The translations under genes were made by a program, and so were the position numbers. Source: Deinandra increscens subsp. villosa (taxonomy: Eukaryota > Streptophyta > Magnoliopsida > Asterales > Asteraceae). Taken from it: a stretch of DNA of 64,000 nucleotides. The stretch is from assembly GCA_039602395.1 (NCBI GenBank), contig JBCNJP010000017.1, forward strand, positions 25,440,275-25,504,274, in the 5' to 3' direction. Below, piece after piece: positions 55,450 through 64,000 of this stretch. Each line of letters opens with the position of its first letter. The stretch's first letter is position 1. The notes beneath the pieces were generated by a model. It did no database searches. It had not been told where the DNA came from and saw nothing but the letters and a program-made list of their open reading frames with translations.

Positions 55450-56144
55450 CTAGAAATTATAAAACCAAAACAAGAATGGAGACCAAAAGTTGTCTCCACG
55501 GCCAACACAAATTTTGTTGAAGACACTGGACGACCTACCATCGTTGGGTATGAGGGTCGGGGTCTTAAGAACTTACTATTTTCTAGTGTTTGCAGGTATT
55601 TCAAGAAGACCTGTTAGTGATCGAGAGATTGCTGACAGTGAGATACTTGTGGTTTAAGTTCAAATGCATCGTTTTTATCTTTGATATACTGATTTTCAAA
55701 AATGTGTCAAGTGTTGATCGATCATGTTTATGTTTGCTTATTCATTTTCTTTCGTTCCTATTTTAGGGGGAGAAAATTTGAAAATTAAAAAAAAAATAGT
55801 ATTTGTTCGAATTTAGGGGGGAGAAATTTGGAAAAGCCAAAAACATTGACAATTGAGAAATGATCCGACAAAAGCGAGAAATGATGGTACATCAGTATAT
55901 ACGTTATCTGCCATAGATAGACTAAGTCTAAAGGCTGTAGGTACTTGTATAATTTGTAAATGTGCATGATTAATCTGATATCTGCAAGTAAGATATATAC
56001 ATAAAGCTTGCCTGATAATCTTTGGTTGTTTGCTTCTTGATGAATGCTATGTGATGATTCTGATAAAAATAGAATAAAGAGATATCCTGATGAATGCATG
56101 CTTTCATTTTGAAAGATTTAAACTTGTTTGATTTTCTTTATTTT

Positions 56145-56383
56145 GTCAAACGACCGGACTTTCTCTGCGTATCGAAAGATCGACCTGATCGTTGTTCGTT
56201 TGACATTCTGTTTTATTTTCTTTGGTGTTTCGTATAATCCATCGGACTTTCTCTGCGCGTTCGGAAGAACCGACCTGATTGTTGTTGGATTATACAACTT
56301 CAACTTGTTTTGCTTTCTTATTTTGTCAAATACTTGGGGTTTCTCTACATGTCCACAAGACCGACCTGATTGCTAGGTATTTG
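56145..56383 (+). other. Three stem-loop modules of element B
   Basis: 56145-56204: outer GTCAAACGA/TCGTTTGAC, inner ATC-GAAA-GAT. 56232-56295: outer GTATAATCCA/TGGATTATAC, inner GTTC-GGAA-GAAC. 56327-56383: outer CAAATAC/GTATTTG, inner GTC-CACAA-GAC. Left core strand is GGACTTTCTCTGCG (GGGGTTTCTCTACA in the third); right core strand is CGACCTGAT in all three. Confidence 0.8.
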
Positions 56384-57854
56384 GGGTTCTGCTTTATTTT
56401 TGCATGACTCATCAAGGATGATTAAATCTCAAAGCAAATTTGCTTCTATATGTTAAAAATGATGATTTTCTAGTATTTTTGATGGAGTGGAGGCCGAGTT
56501 ATCAGTGCATGACAAAGTTACCTTAAGCATATCTGAAAACGATAAAAATTGATTGGTGCATGCTGAAATAAACATAAATGTTGTATTTTCGATTATCTTG
56601 GCTTGCATGCTGATTAAGATCGAAATTGAAATGTGCTAGATACGTTATTTCTGATATGATCTCGCGTCGTGATCTTTTTCGTAAAATACCAAAAATAGGG
56701 TTTGTCAGTGACCTCTAGTAAGATCCGTCGTACGCATTTTCAAGAAATCTCCTTTTTCCAATCAGTGACCTGAGAATTAACATGCTAAAGTGTCAACCCG
56801 ATGGTTGGTGAATTCACAGGTTTATAATTTCAAAACAGTTCAAGTTCAATGAGCATAATCAATAATTATATATCGAATAGCTAGCTAGTATATATTTAAG
56901 AAACTCCGCACGTTGGTGGTCACTGAAGCTAACAGTTGATTACAGTTTGCCTTGTTGAATTTAGGACGAATATAAGCCGTTCAATATCCAATCGTGTCAG
57001 AGCGACTGACCCAAGTGGGGCTTGTCAGACCCAGTAGTACTACAATATATTTCTCGCTATCATTAATAATACTAAACGGTACCATAAAGAATGACTTTGT
57101 TGATTTAGTGTTCTTCAAGTACTTCAGGTGATATATAAAAGTCTAATTATCTCATACGTGCAGTTCGTGCATGTTAATCTCCCCCAACAGGATTTAAAAC
57201 AATTAAATGGGGTCGCGATCTCACCTTCGGGTGAACTGCAACAAGTAATCAGATAGCGGGTCTTGTGTTATTTACCGAGCACCTAATGAGCATATATACG
57301 TAAGTGTGTGTCCAAGTAAAAGTGACTTCGCCTAGTCGATAGTTAAATACTAAATACATTCAAACGCGACACGTGACAAATCCCGTTTATCCAAACAGAG
57401 GTGATGATGTCGTTTAGTCGAAATCATAGAGGATTATTAGGATGCGAATAAAAGATAAATATTATATCTTTGTAAAACCGTGTAGTTAAATCGTACATAT
57501 ATTTATTCTCATGTTTATAAACATATATCTAATCGTATAAGATGTTCATATTACAAATACAACAAAGTATATTATTCGTTGTACACATATTTTAAACAAA
57601 TATAGAGATTTTCCAAAACCTTCATTTTATATATAAGTATTTATGTTTATGACCTAAATATGCATCTTTTATTATTTATTGTCGAATCACCAATTAATAT
57701 AGTGATGAAAGTTTGTGTTATATAAAATAACGGGGTAACAATAAAAATAAGCATCCCCAAAAGAGTTCTATGGGTTCAAAATAACGGTGATAGGCCTCGG
57801 GTCAACAAAACTCCAAATTCATGATTTAAAAATAAAACAACATGATTTGGGGGT

Positions 57855-57915
57855 CACGGGGTTCGAACCCATGACCTCCATGTCGCCTACTGAGAGTTAA
57901 GCCACTGCGCCAGTG
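57855..57915 (-). other. tRNA-like module 1 in LTR F1b
   Basis: Minus-strand TGGCGCAGTGG (57912-57902) is a canonical A box and GGTTCGAACCC (57869-57859) a canonical B box. The B box lies in a 5-bp T-arm-like stem (ATGGG with CCCGT) around a 7-nt loop. Confidence 0.7.
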
Positions 57916-58009
57916 GCTAGATTTGATTACAAATCCTATAAGATATGTTTTTTTTGAAAAGGAACCAAGGAACCGGACACAGAAGAACTAAATAAAAATA
58001 AAAGGGGTT

Positions 58010-58072
58010 ATCAGGTTTCGAACCTAAGATCGCCCAGATAAAAGCACACGAATTTAACCACTGTGATAACCG
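58010..58072 (-). other. tRNA-like module 2 in LTR F1b
   Basis: Minus-strand TATCACAGTGG (58068-58058, near-consensus A box) and GGTTCGAAACC (58024-58014, B box), 155 bp from module 1. Confidence 0.65.
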
Positions 58073-58430
58073 GGTGATCGATAGTTTATCCGAATGCATA
58101 TTTTATAACCCAGACCCGATTGGTGTCATTTTCTTCCCCATAACACCCTACCCGACGGAACCCTACACCGGTCACCGAAAAACAAAAAAAAACATACGAA
58201 ACGCGTACAGAGGCAAAAAACACATGGTAATGATCAGCCGAAATTAACAATAGGAGGTTTTTTAGGATTACCTCGAGTGTTATGATGACCGAAACAGAAC
58301 CCGAACTCGAACACACACAAAACCCGACTGTTACGCAGAACTAGACGCCTCTGAATGCTCGACAACCGTCAATGGTGGTATGCGGTGCTCGAACAGTGGG
58401 TTACCACCACCAAGGAGTGGTTGCACAGTG

Positions 58431-58739
58431 TGAAAGTGCGTGAGTGATAGATCGTCTACTTAGTCGTTATGAAATTAATGTAAAATAAGTAATCACGTGA
58501 GAGTAAATACAAAAAGATTTGTATTAGACCACAGAGAACCACAGAGTACACTGATGAGAAGTAAGACTCATACGTACCCATCTCCAATTACAACACAAGA
58601 CAAACTATATATACTAGAGCTAAACCCGATGGTCTGAACCTCGGGTTCGGAGAAGTTCGGAACCGTCCGAACTTGGAGTTCGCCAAGCGTTCGTGCCAAC
58701 AACTATCTAGCACATCCTTGTCTTGTATTCGATACTTCA
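58431..58739 (-). repeat. Reverse Sirevirus-like LTR, interrupted by element C
   Basis: Starts TGAAAGTGCG, like the end of the element A LTR in reverse, and reads to GATACTTCA. There element C is inserted (target duplication cttca on the left, 58735-58739). No primer-binding site complement lies to its left, so it is a solo LTR or 3' LTR piece. Its remainder should lie beyond the gap. Confidence 0.7.
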
Positions 58740-59097
58740 TGTTGATACATAATTTGTGCGTCATGTGAAGTATCTGAACGAGACGATGTGAAGATTCAAG
58801 ACAAGTTCAAGCTGCCGGCCGAACTAGGTCCGAACCTGAGGTTCGGACCCGCCGAACTTGGAGTTCGGATGGAGATCGGCCCAGACTAGTATATATAGGA
58901 ACTTGTGCTTGGAATGTGAGGATGAGTGAGAGAGACCAGTTCTTAACTATGTGTTTTGAGTGTGTTTCTCTAGAGAGCTTCAGAGAGAGTTTGTAATTGA
59001 GTCTTTGTTGATTTCAATAAAACAAACTATTATTTACGTCTCGTGTTCACTCTACGATCAAGCAAACCTATAGTAAGATCCGTCTTACGGTTTTTCA
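58740..59097 (+). repeat. 5' LTR of element C
   Basis: 358 bp, TGTTGATACATAAT...GGTTTTTCA, followed by ATTGGTATCAGAGC. It contains several GTTCGGA and CCGAAC motifs. Confidence 0.88.
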
Positions 59098-59319
59098 ATT
59101 GGTATCAGAGCAAATCCAGGTTGCTCTATTGCGTTTGCTTTGATCGTAGTCGTTTTCTTGATAAAACCGAGTGGTTTTCATTCAAAAACGAGTAAATCTT
59201 TGAGCTTTTCGAGTGATTTTCATTACTAAAACATTTCTATGGGTTTTACCTGAGTTCCTGTCAAAAATCTCGTCCAAATTCTCTCAAAATCGCGAAAATT
59301 ATGTCGAGAGTGTCTGAGT

Positions 59320-59545
59320 TCGTTCGAGGTTCGGAGTAACTGAAAAATAACCGCTCCGAACTCCCAGTTCGGATGAGAGTTCGGACGAAGTTTGGCCATT
59401 CTTGTTTCGGTGAGAGTTCGGAGGAGTTCGGACACAAGTCTAAGTTCGGACTGTGCAATCGAGTTCGGACAAAGTTCGGAGCAAGATCGGAGGTTCAGTA
59501 GAGTTCGGACGAAGTTCGGTGGGAGTTCGGACAAAGCAGAATTTT
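59320..59545 (+). repeat. GTTCGGA motif array in the leader of element C
   Basis: About fourteen GTTCGGA-type motifs in ~220 bp just upstream of the Gag ATG, equivalent to 53040-53325 in element B. Confidence 0.8.
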
Positions 59546-59557
59546 CAAATTCTCAAA

Positions 59558-61831
59558 ATGTTTGAAATTGATGTATTCGTTGAGCGTCATCGTCAGAATG
59601 TGCCAAAGTTGATAAATCTTGAAGATTATCATGGTTGGGCAACAAATTTTAGAGGTTATGTTAATGATTTGGATGAAAAATTGTGGTTACCAATTACAAA
59701 CGAACATAAGCATCCAACTTATGGTGATGGTGATTTTAAGGAGATGCATAATTTTTCAAGTGAAGAAAGGAAAGCGTATGATCAAAATGAAAAGGCTACT
59801 ACACTTCTTATGTTAGCTTTGCCTATAACTCTTAAAAATCCAATCAGGAAGTTTCGAAAAGCAAAACTGATATGGGATTTTGTAAAGACACAGTGTGAGG
59901 AACATATGTCTAAGCTTTCTCAGAAAACAATTGATCAAGATTTGAAGTTTAAGGGCATAATTGAAAAGTTAGAGAATAAGGTGGGAAAGTTGACTGAAGA
60001 AAATATTTCTTTGACAAAAGAAGTGGAGAAATGGAAAAGTAAAGTTTGTAATGATTTAGCTGCCAAAATTCAAAGGGATGTGTCTGCATCATGTGCAAAT
60101 TGTTTGGAGTTTGCTAGTATTAAGAAAGAATGGTTGAAAGAGAAGAATTTGTTGGTTGAAGAATGCAATAAAGCTCAAGCTAAGGAAAAGGAAGCTGTTG
60201 AAGATTTTGATGCTTTATTTGCGAAATGTTATCCTCTTCAACAAAAATATGAAAATGTTAGTAAAGCTGTTGTCGAAGTTGCCGATAGAGTAATTCAACT
60301 TCAAGAGGAACTTACAAAGTTGCGTGATGGAAATGGTGAGGTTCAAAGTCAAAATAACATTTTGAAACAGGATGTTATTTACTATAAGAAACAGGTAGAG
60401 AAAGTTACTGAAGAAGTTCTGGAAGAGTGTCGCTTGAGACAGTGTCATATCAGTGATTATAACAAATTGTCTGACAAGTACATTGCTTCACAGAAAGAGT
60501 TATCGGAAGCTAATATGAAAATATCTGAACAAAAGATTGAGATGTTTGATTTGCAGCGAAAATTGAAAAATTGCAACAATTCACCGACTTTTCTGAATTA
60601 TATGTATAAGCTGGAAAAGAGTGAGAAGAATGGTCAAGATGAATGTCTTCATCAAGTTCCTGCTCCAGTGGACATTGAAATGTCTGTTCCAGCTATATCA
60701 TCTGGTGTTGAACAACATGATTATTCAAAGTTTGCTGATACCAGCTCAGGAAAGAAAACCAAGTCAAAATCTCAAAAGAATAAAAAGATGGTTGATTATT
60801 GCAACGGATTGAAGTTTGATGCTAAATCTACTTTTCTTGAGAATGAACAAGTGTTTAATGGAAATCCAGAAAAAGTAACAGTGCCAAAGTTTTCTGAAAT
60901 TGTGATAGATGATTCATTGATTTCTGGAAAGAATGACCTGAAAGGAATCAAATCTGAATTTACAAAACTTGCCAAACAAGGTCATAAGATACCAAATTCT
61001 GTTCAAGATAAGTTTAAACAGAAAAATGGTGGTTTGGGATTTAAAGGAACAGAAATGCCGACTAAGGATTTCAACAAAAAGGAATTCAAAGCGAAGAAGA
61101 TAAAGAAGCAGAGGGTGTTTTCAGATAAGAAGGCACAATGTTGGAAGCAGAAAGTATCTTCACCAGATGAAAAGCTTTCTTCTGAAGAGTCTTCTTGTAT
61201 ATCTGATGCTACACCACAAGGCGGTAACAATTCAGATTCATTTTATTCTGCTAATTCTAACAGGTTTTATCGTCAAGATAAATTCTTTGGTTATGGAGAT
61301 GATTCTGATTTTTATGATTCTCCAAAATGTTTTCCAAAATTTCATAAACCAAAGAAATTTCAACCTGTGTTTTCAAAAGTTTATGATGAATGTCTGACTG
61401 ATCAGTTTGGAAAACCGATTTCTATCAATTCAACTGGTAAAAGACTTTGTTTTGTTTGTCGTAAGAAAGGTCATTATGCAAATAATTGTCCTACGACAGC
61501 TAACAATTCATCATCAAATGCCAAACATACAAAGTATGTTGATCTTGATGGCATTATTTTTAGTGAACCAATGCCCAATACTAAATTTTCATGGAAAAAG
61601 AAGTCTCTTTCAGAAAAATTGGGTAGTAGTTCTGATTGTCACTCATCAGTTGACGATGGTTCACTAGAAATCATCAAACCAAAACAGGAATGGAGACCGA
61701 AAGTTGTCTCCACGGCCAACACAGATTTTGTTGAAGACACTGGACGACCTACCATCGTTGGGGATGAGGGTCGGGGTCTTAAGAACTTACTATTTTCCAG
61801 TGTTTGCAGGTATTTCAGGAAGACCTGTTAG
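59558..61831 (+). CDS. Element C Gag, intact Sirevirus-like type (757 aa)
   Basis: Start at ATG 59558 (MFEIDVFVERHRQN); the frame is open further upstream through the motif array but has no earlier ATG. Residues ~15-125 are a UBN2-like Gag domain (INLEDYHGWATNF, LIWDFVKTQCEEH). Residues ~130-370 are strongly heptad-like coiled coil, typical of Sirevirus Gags. A Lys/Ser-rich region and a CCHC knuckle at 631-644 (CFVCRKKGHYANNC) follow. The C-terminal ~110 residues end at TAG in sequence (RYFRKTC) with no protease motif after it. Such proteins are often annotated in Asteraceae genomes as CCHC zinc proteins. Intactness next to the decayed copy B suggests a younger insertion. Confidence 0.92.
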   Translation: MFEIDVFVERHRQNVPKLINLEDYHGWATNFRGYVNDLDEKLWLPITNEHKHPTYGDGDFKEMHNFSSEERKAYDQNEKATTLLMLALPITLKNPIRKFRKAKLIWDFVKTQCEEHMSKLSQKTIDQDLKFKGIIEKLENKVGKLTEENISLTKEVEKWKSKVCNDLAAKIQRDVSASCANCLEFASIKKEWLKEKNLLVEECNKAQAKEKEAVEDFDALFAKCYPLQQKYENVSKAVVEVADRVIQLQEELTKLRDGNGEVQSQNNILKQDVIYYKKQVEKVTEEVLEECRLRQCHISDYNKLSDKYIASQKELSEANMKISEQKIEMFDLQRKLKNCNNSPTFLNYMYKLEKSEKNGQDECLHQVPAPVDIEMSVPAISSGVEQHDYSKFADTSSGKKTKSKSQKNKKMVDYCNGLKFDAKSTFLENEQVFNGNPEKVTVPKFSEIVIDDSLISGKNDLKGIKSEFTKLAKQGHKIPNSVQDKFKQKNGGLGFKGTEMPTKDFNKKEFKAKKIKKQRVFSDKKAQCWKQKVSSPDEKLSSEESSCISDATPQGGNNSDSFYSANSNRFYRQDKFFGYGDDSDFYDSPKCFPKFHKPKKFQPVFSKVYDECLTDQFGKPISINSTGKRLCFVCRKKGHYANNCPTTANNSSSNAKHTKYVDLDGIIFSEPMPNTKFSWKKKSLSEKLGSSSDCHSSVDDGSLEIIKPKQEWRPKVVSTANTDFVEDTGRPTIVGDEGRGLKNLLFSSVCRYFRKTC

Positions 61832-62384
61832 TAATCGAGAGGTTGCTGACAGTGAGATACTTGTGGTTTTAAGTTAAAATGCATCGTTCTTATCATTGAA
61901 AAACTGATTTTCAAAAAAATATTTTTTTCAAAAAATTGTGTCAAGTGTTGATCGATCATTTTTATTTTTTGTTATTCATTTTTCTTTCGTTCATATCTTT
62001 AGGGGGAGAAAATTTGAAAATTCAACAAATAGTATTTGTTTGAATTTTAGGGGGAGAAATTGGAAAATATAAAAAAAATGATGAAAATTTGAGAAATTGA
62101 TCCGACAAAAGCAAGAAATGATGGTACATCAGCATATACTTTTATCTGCCATGGATAGAGTAAGTCTAAAGGCTGTAGGTTCTTGTATGATCTGTGAATG
62201 TGCATGACTAATCTGATATCTGCAAGTAAGATATAAACATAAAGCTTGCCTGATAATCTTTGGTTGTTTGCTTCTTGATGAATGCTATGTGATGATTCTG
62301 AGACAAAAATAGAATAAAGAGATATCCTGATGAATGCATGTTTTCATTTTGAAAGATTTAAACTTGTTTGATTTTCTTTATTTT

Positions 62385-62624
62385 GTCAAACGATTCGGAC
62401 TTTCTCTGCGTATCGAAAGATCGACCTGATTGTTGTTCGTTTGACGTTCTGCTTTATTTTCATTGGTGTTTCGTATAATCCATCGGACTTTCTCTGCGTA
62501 TACGGAAGTATCGACCTGATTGTTGTTGGATTATACAACTTCAACTTGTTTTGCTTTCTTATTTTCTCAAATACTTGGGCTTTCTCTACGTGTCCACAAG
62601 ACCGACCTGATTGCTAGGTATTTG
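62385..62624 (+). other. Three stem-loop modules of element C
   Basis: 62385-62445: outer GTCAAACGA/TCGTTTGAC, inner ATC-GAAA-GAT. 62473-62536: outer GTATAATCCA/TGGATTATAC, inner ATAC-GGAA-GTAT. 62568-62624: outer CAAATAC/GTATTTG, inner GTC-CACAA-GAC. The inner stem of the second module differs from that of element B yet remains paired. Confidence 0.8.
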
Positions 62625-63150
62625 AGGTTCTGCTTTATTTTTGCATGACTCATCAAGGATGCTTAAATCTCAAATAAAAGTTACTTCTATATGATAAACA
62701 TGATGATTTGCTAGTATTTCTGATAGAGTAGAGGCCGAGTTATCAGTGCATGATAAAATATTACCTCAAGCATATCTGAAAATGATAAATATGATTGGTG
62801 CATGCTGAAATAAACAATCAATGTTGTATTTGCGATTATCTTGGCTTGCATGCTGATTAAGACCGAAATTGAAATGTGCTAGATGCGTTATGTCTCATAT
62901 GATCTTGCGTCGTGATCTTTCTCACAAAATACCAAAAATAGAGTTTGTTTCTGCATTGCATTTACATTTTATTTTAGAAAAGTGCAAAAAGATTTTTGGT
63001 GTGTTTTAGCATAAGTTTGAAAAATCAAAAAGATTTTAGGTTTGTTTTGATTTAAACTTTCTAAAAGCCAAAAAGATTTTACTTCTTATTTGTTTTCGAT
63101 TGATCGACACAAGATACGAAAAACATTTTCAAAATTTATATCTTGGATTC

Positions 63151-63650
63151 NNNNNNNNNNNNNNNNNNNNNNNNNNNNNNNNNNNNNNNNNNNNNNNNNN
63201 NNNNNNNNNNNNNNNNNNNNNNNNNNNNNNNNNNNNNNNNNNNNNNNNNNNNNNNNNNNNNNNNNNNNNNNNNNNNNNNNNNNNNNNNNNNNNNNNNNNN
63301 NNNNNNNNNNNNNNNNNNNNNNNNNNNNNNNNNNNNNNNNNNNNNNNNNNNNNNNNNNNNNNNNNNNNNNNNNNNNNNNNNNNNNNNNNNNNNNNNNNNN
63401 NNNNNNNNNNNNNNNNNNNNNNNNNNNNNNNNNNNNNNNNNNNNNNNNNNNNNNNNNNNNNNNNNNNNNNNNNNNNNNNNNNNNNNNNNNNNNNNNNNNN
63501 NNNNNNNNNNNNNNNNNNNNNNNNNNNNNNNNNNNNNNNNNNNNNNNNNNNNNNNNNNNNNNNNNNNNNNNNNNNNNNNNNNNNNNNNNNNNNNNNNNNN
63601 NNNNNNNNNNNNNNNNNNNNNNNNNNNNNNNNNNNNNNNNNNNNNNNNNN
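63151..63650. other. Assembly gap, 500 N
   Basis: Exactly 500 N; true length unknown. The flanks are element C 3' UTR and the middle of a FAR1-like exon. Confidence 0.99.
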
Positions 63651-64000
63651 TTTTCCCAACTTCCGCACACCGATTGTGCATGTGGCACATCATGATGAAA
63701 TTGCCAGCTAAGGTAAACGATGAATTTCGTAATTTTGTTGCATCATGCATTATATATTGTATTTTTTTTTTAATATAATCCCCATTCTCTTAATTTTCAG
63801 ATTAAAGGTTGTAATGTTGATAACGATGAAGTCAGGACGGCCATTCACAATCTTGTATGGGACGTTTTAATCGATAAGGATGATTTTGAGATGAGGTGGA
63901 ACACCCTCATGTCTCAATACAATCTAACTGGTCACGATTGGCTTAATGATATGTATGGTATTCGGGAACGGTGGGTACCATGCTATTTCAGTCATCTTGA
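63651..64000 (+). CDS. Second FAR1/MULE-like gene, partial (two exon parts)
   Basis: 63651-63712 ends an exon encoding AHRLCMWHIMMKLPAK with a GT donor (GTAAAC). The next exon starts at 63801 after TTTTCAG and runs to the window end, encoding IKGCNVDNDEVRT and then LVWDVLIDKDDFEMRWNTLM and a WVPCYF motif. Both correspond to the transposase-type region of the FAR1-like gene at 47379-51038 (HRLCTWHITQKLPLK; KLVWNVY...WVPSYF), and the intron sits at the same codon boundary. The proteins are clearly diverged, so this is a paralogue or an MULE transposase. Both ends are missing. Confidence 0.8.

Larger units (their letters stand above)
52457..56742 (+). mobile_element. Element B: gag-only Sirevirus-like element with truncated 3' LTR
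   Basis: The 5' LTR is 52457-52824. At the far end only the last ~33 bp of the 3' LTR remain (~56710-56742), joined directly to the 3' UTR. The duplication agaaa flanks both ends (52452-52456 and 56743-56747), so the deletion happened inside the inserted copy. Leader, decayed gag, 3' stem-loop modules and purine tracts (TTAGGGGGAGA at ~55765, TTAGGGGGGAGA at ~55814) are in the same order as in element C. No pol. Confidence 0.88.
51764..58430 (-). mobile_element. LTR F1b (gypsy, F1 family), interrupted by element B
   Basis: Starts TGTCAAACCCC at 51764, preceded by CTGATACCAATC, the complement of an initiator-Met primer site, so this was the 5' LTR of a minus-strand element whose interior is lost. 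It aligns with F1 (9470-12600) before 52020 and again from ~56766, for example CTGAGATATAACATGC and the CAGACCCAGTAGTAC block. Two tRNA-like modules sit at 57855-57912 and 58010-58070. The right end abuts a reverse Sirevirus LTR at 58431. Confidence 0.8.
58740..63150 (+). mobile_element. Element C: gag-only Sirevirus-like element with intact Gag
   Basis: 5' LTR 58740-59097, primer site 59100-59112, GTTCGGA leader array, intact Gag (59558-61831), 3' noncoding region with purine tracts (TTTAGGGGGAGA at ~62000 and ~62050) and three stem-loop modules (62385-62624). The 3' LTR is not visible and presumably lies in the 63151-63650 gap. No pol sequence lies between Gag and the modules. Confidence 0.88.

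Overview
The window looks like retrotransposon-dense nuclear DNA from a eudicot. The element families (chromodomain Ty3/gypsy, Sirevirus-like Ty1/copia with large coiled-coil Gag proteins, FAR1-like genes) and their LTR sequences resemble what I know from the daisy family (Asteraceae), but the species assignment is an inference. There is no bacterial-style gene organisation. Almost every long open frame belongs to a mobile element. The only apparently complete host-type gene is a five-exon FAR1-RELATED SEQUENCE-like gene on the minus strand (47379-51038). A second, partial gene of the same kind enters at 63651-64000. Two blocks of exactly 500 N (46830-47329 and 63151-63650) are assembly gaps, so adjacency across them is not proven.

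Left part. Positions 1-2497 are the 3' end of a copia element (broken RNase H, 3' UTR, 3' LTR). A degraded copia leader follows, interrupted by a gag-only Sirevirus-like element D (2817-8076, target duplication acttc). Positions 8136-25136 are a nest: a solo gypsy LTR F2 (target duplication cctac) is interrupted by a second solo LTR F1 (9470-12600, agtgg) and by a full-length minus-strand chromodomain gypsy element (13192-23766, ttttt) whose two 2579-bp LTRs differ at about three bases. Its Gag-Pol frame is open except for two in-frame stops.

Middle part. Positions 25142-35774 hold several large inverted-repeat elements, a 1.9-kb non-autonomous LTR element E with identical 348-bp LTRs (29697-31603, acatt), and a nested fold-back structure that appears to carry a captured first exon of an ORC6-like gene. 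Positions 35775-46829 are a minus-strand Sirevirus-like element A, whose LTR is split by a very young gag-only copia element T (35951-44066, cagaa). T is related in LTR and 3' UTR to the autonomous-type copia remnant at the left edge, so that type of element is a plausible donor of its missing Pol functions.

Right part. After the first gap come the FAR1-like gene, a small TA-flanked element, and another gypsy LTR of the F1 family (F1b, 51764-58430). F1b is interrupted by Sirevirus-like element B (52457-56742, agaaa; gag decayed). Next is a reverse Sirevirus LTR interrupted by element C (58740 to the gap), which has an intact 757-residue Gag.

Most notable signals. (1) The 3' noncoding regions of Sirevirus-like elements A, B, C and D carry modular RNA-like structures. 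Each has a conserved core sequence and an inner mini-hairpin, often with a GNRA loop, enclosed by an outer stem whose sequence differs from module to module while remaining complementary. (2) Element T has three leader hairpins with a conserved 19-nt loop region and different complementary closing stems. (3) F1-family gypsy LTRs carry two tRNA-like A-box/B-box modules with conserved 154-155 bp spacing. (4) The Sirevirus-like copies that can be followed through gag (A-D) show no pol, which suggests a trans-mobilised gag-only family.
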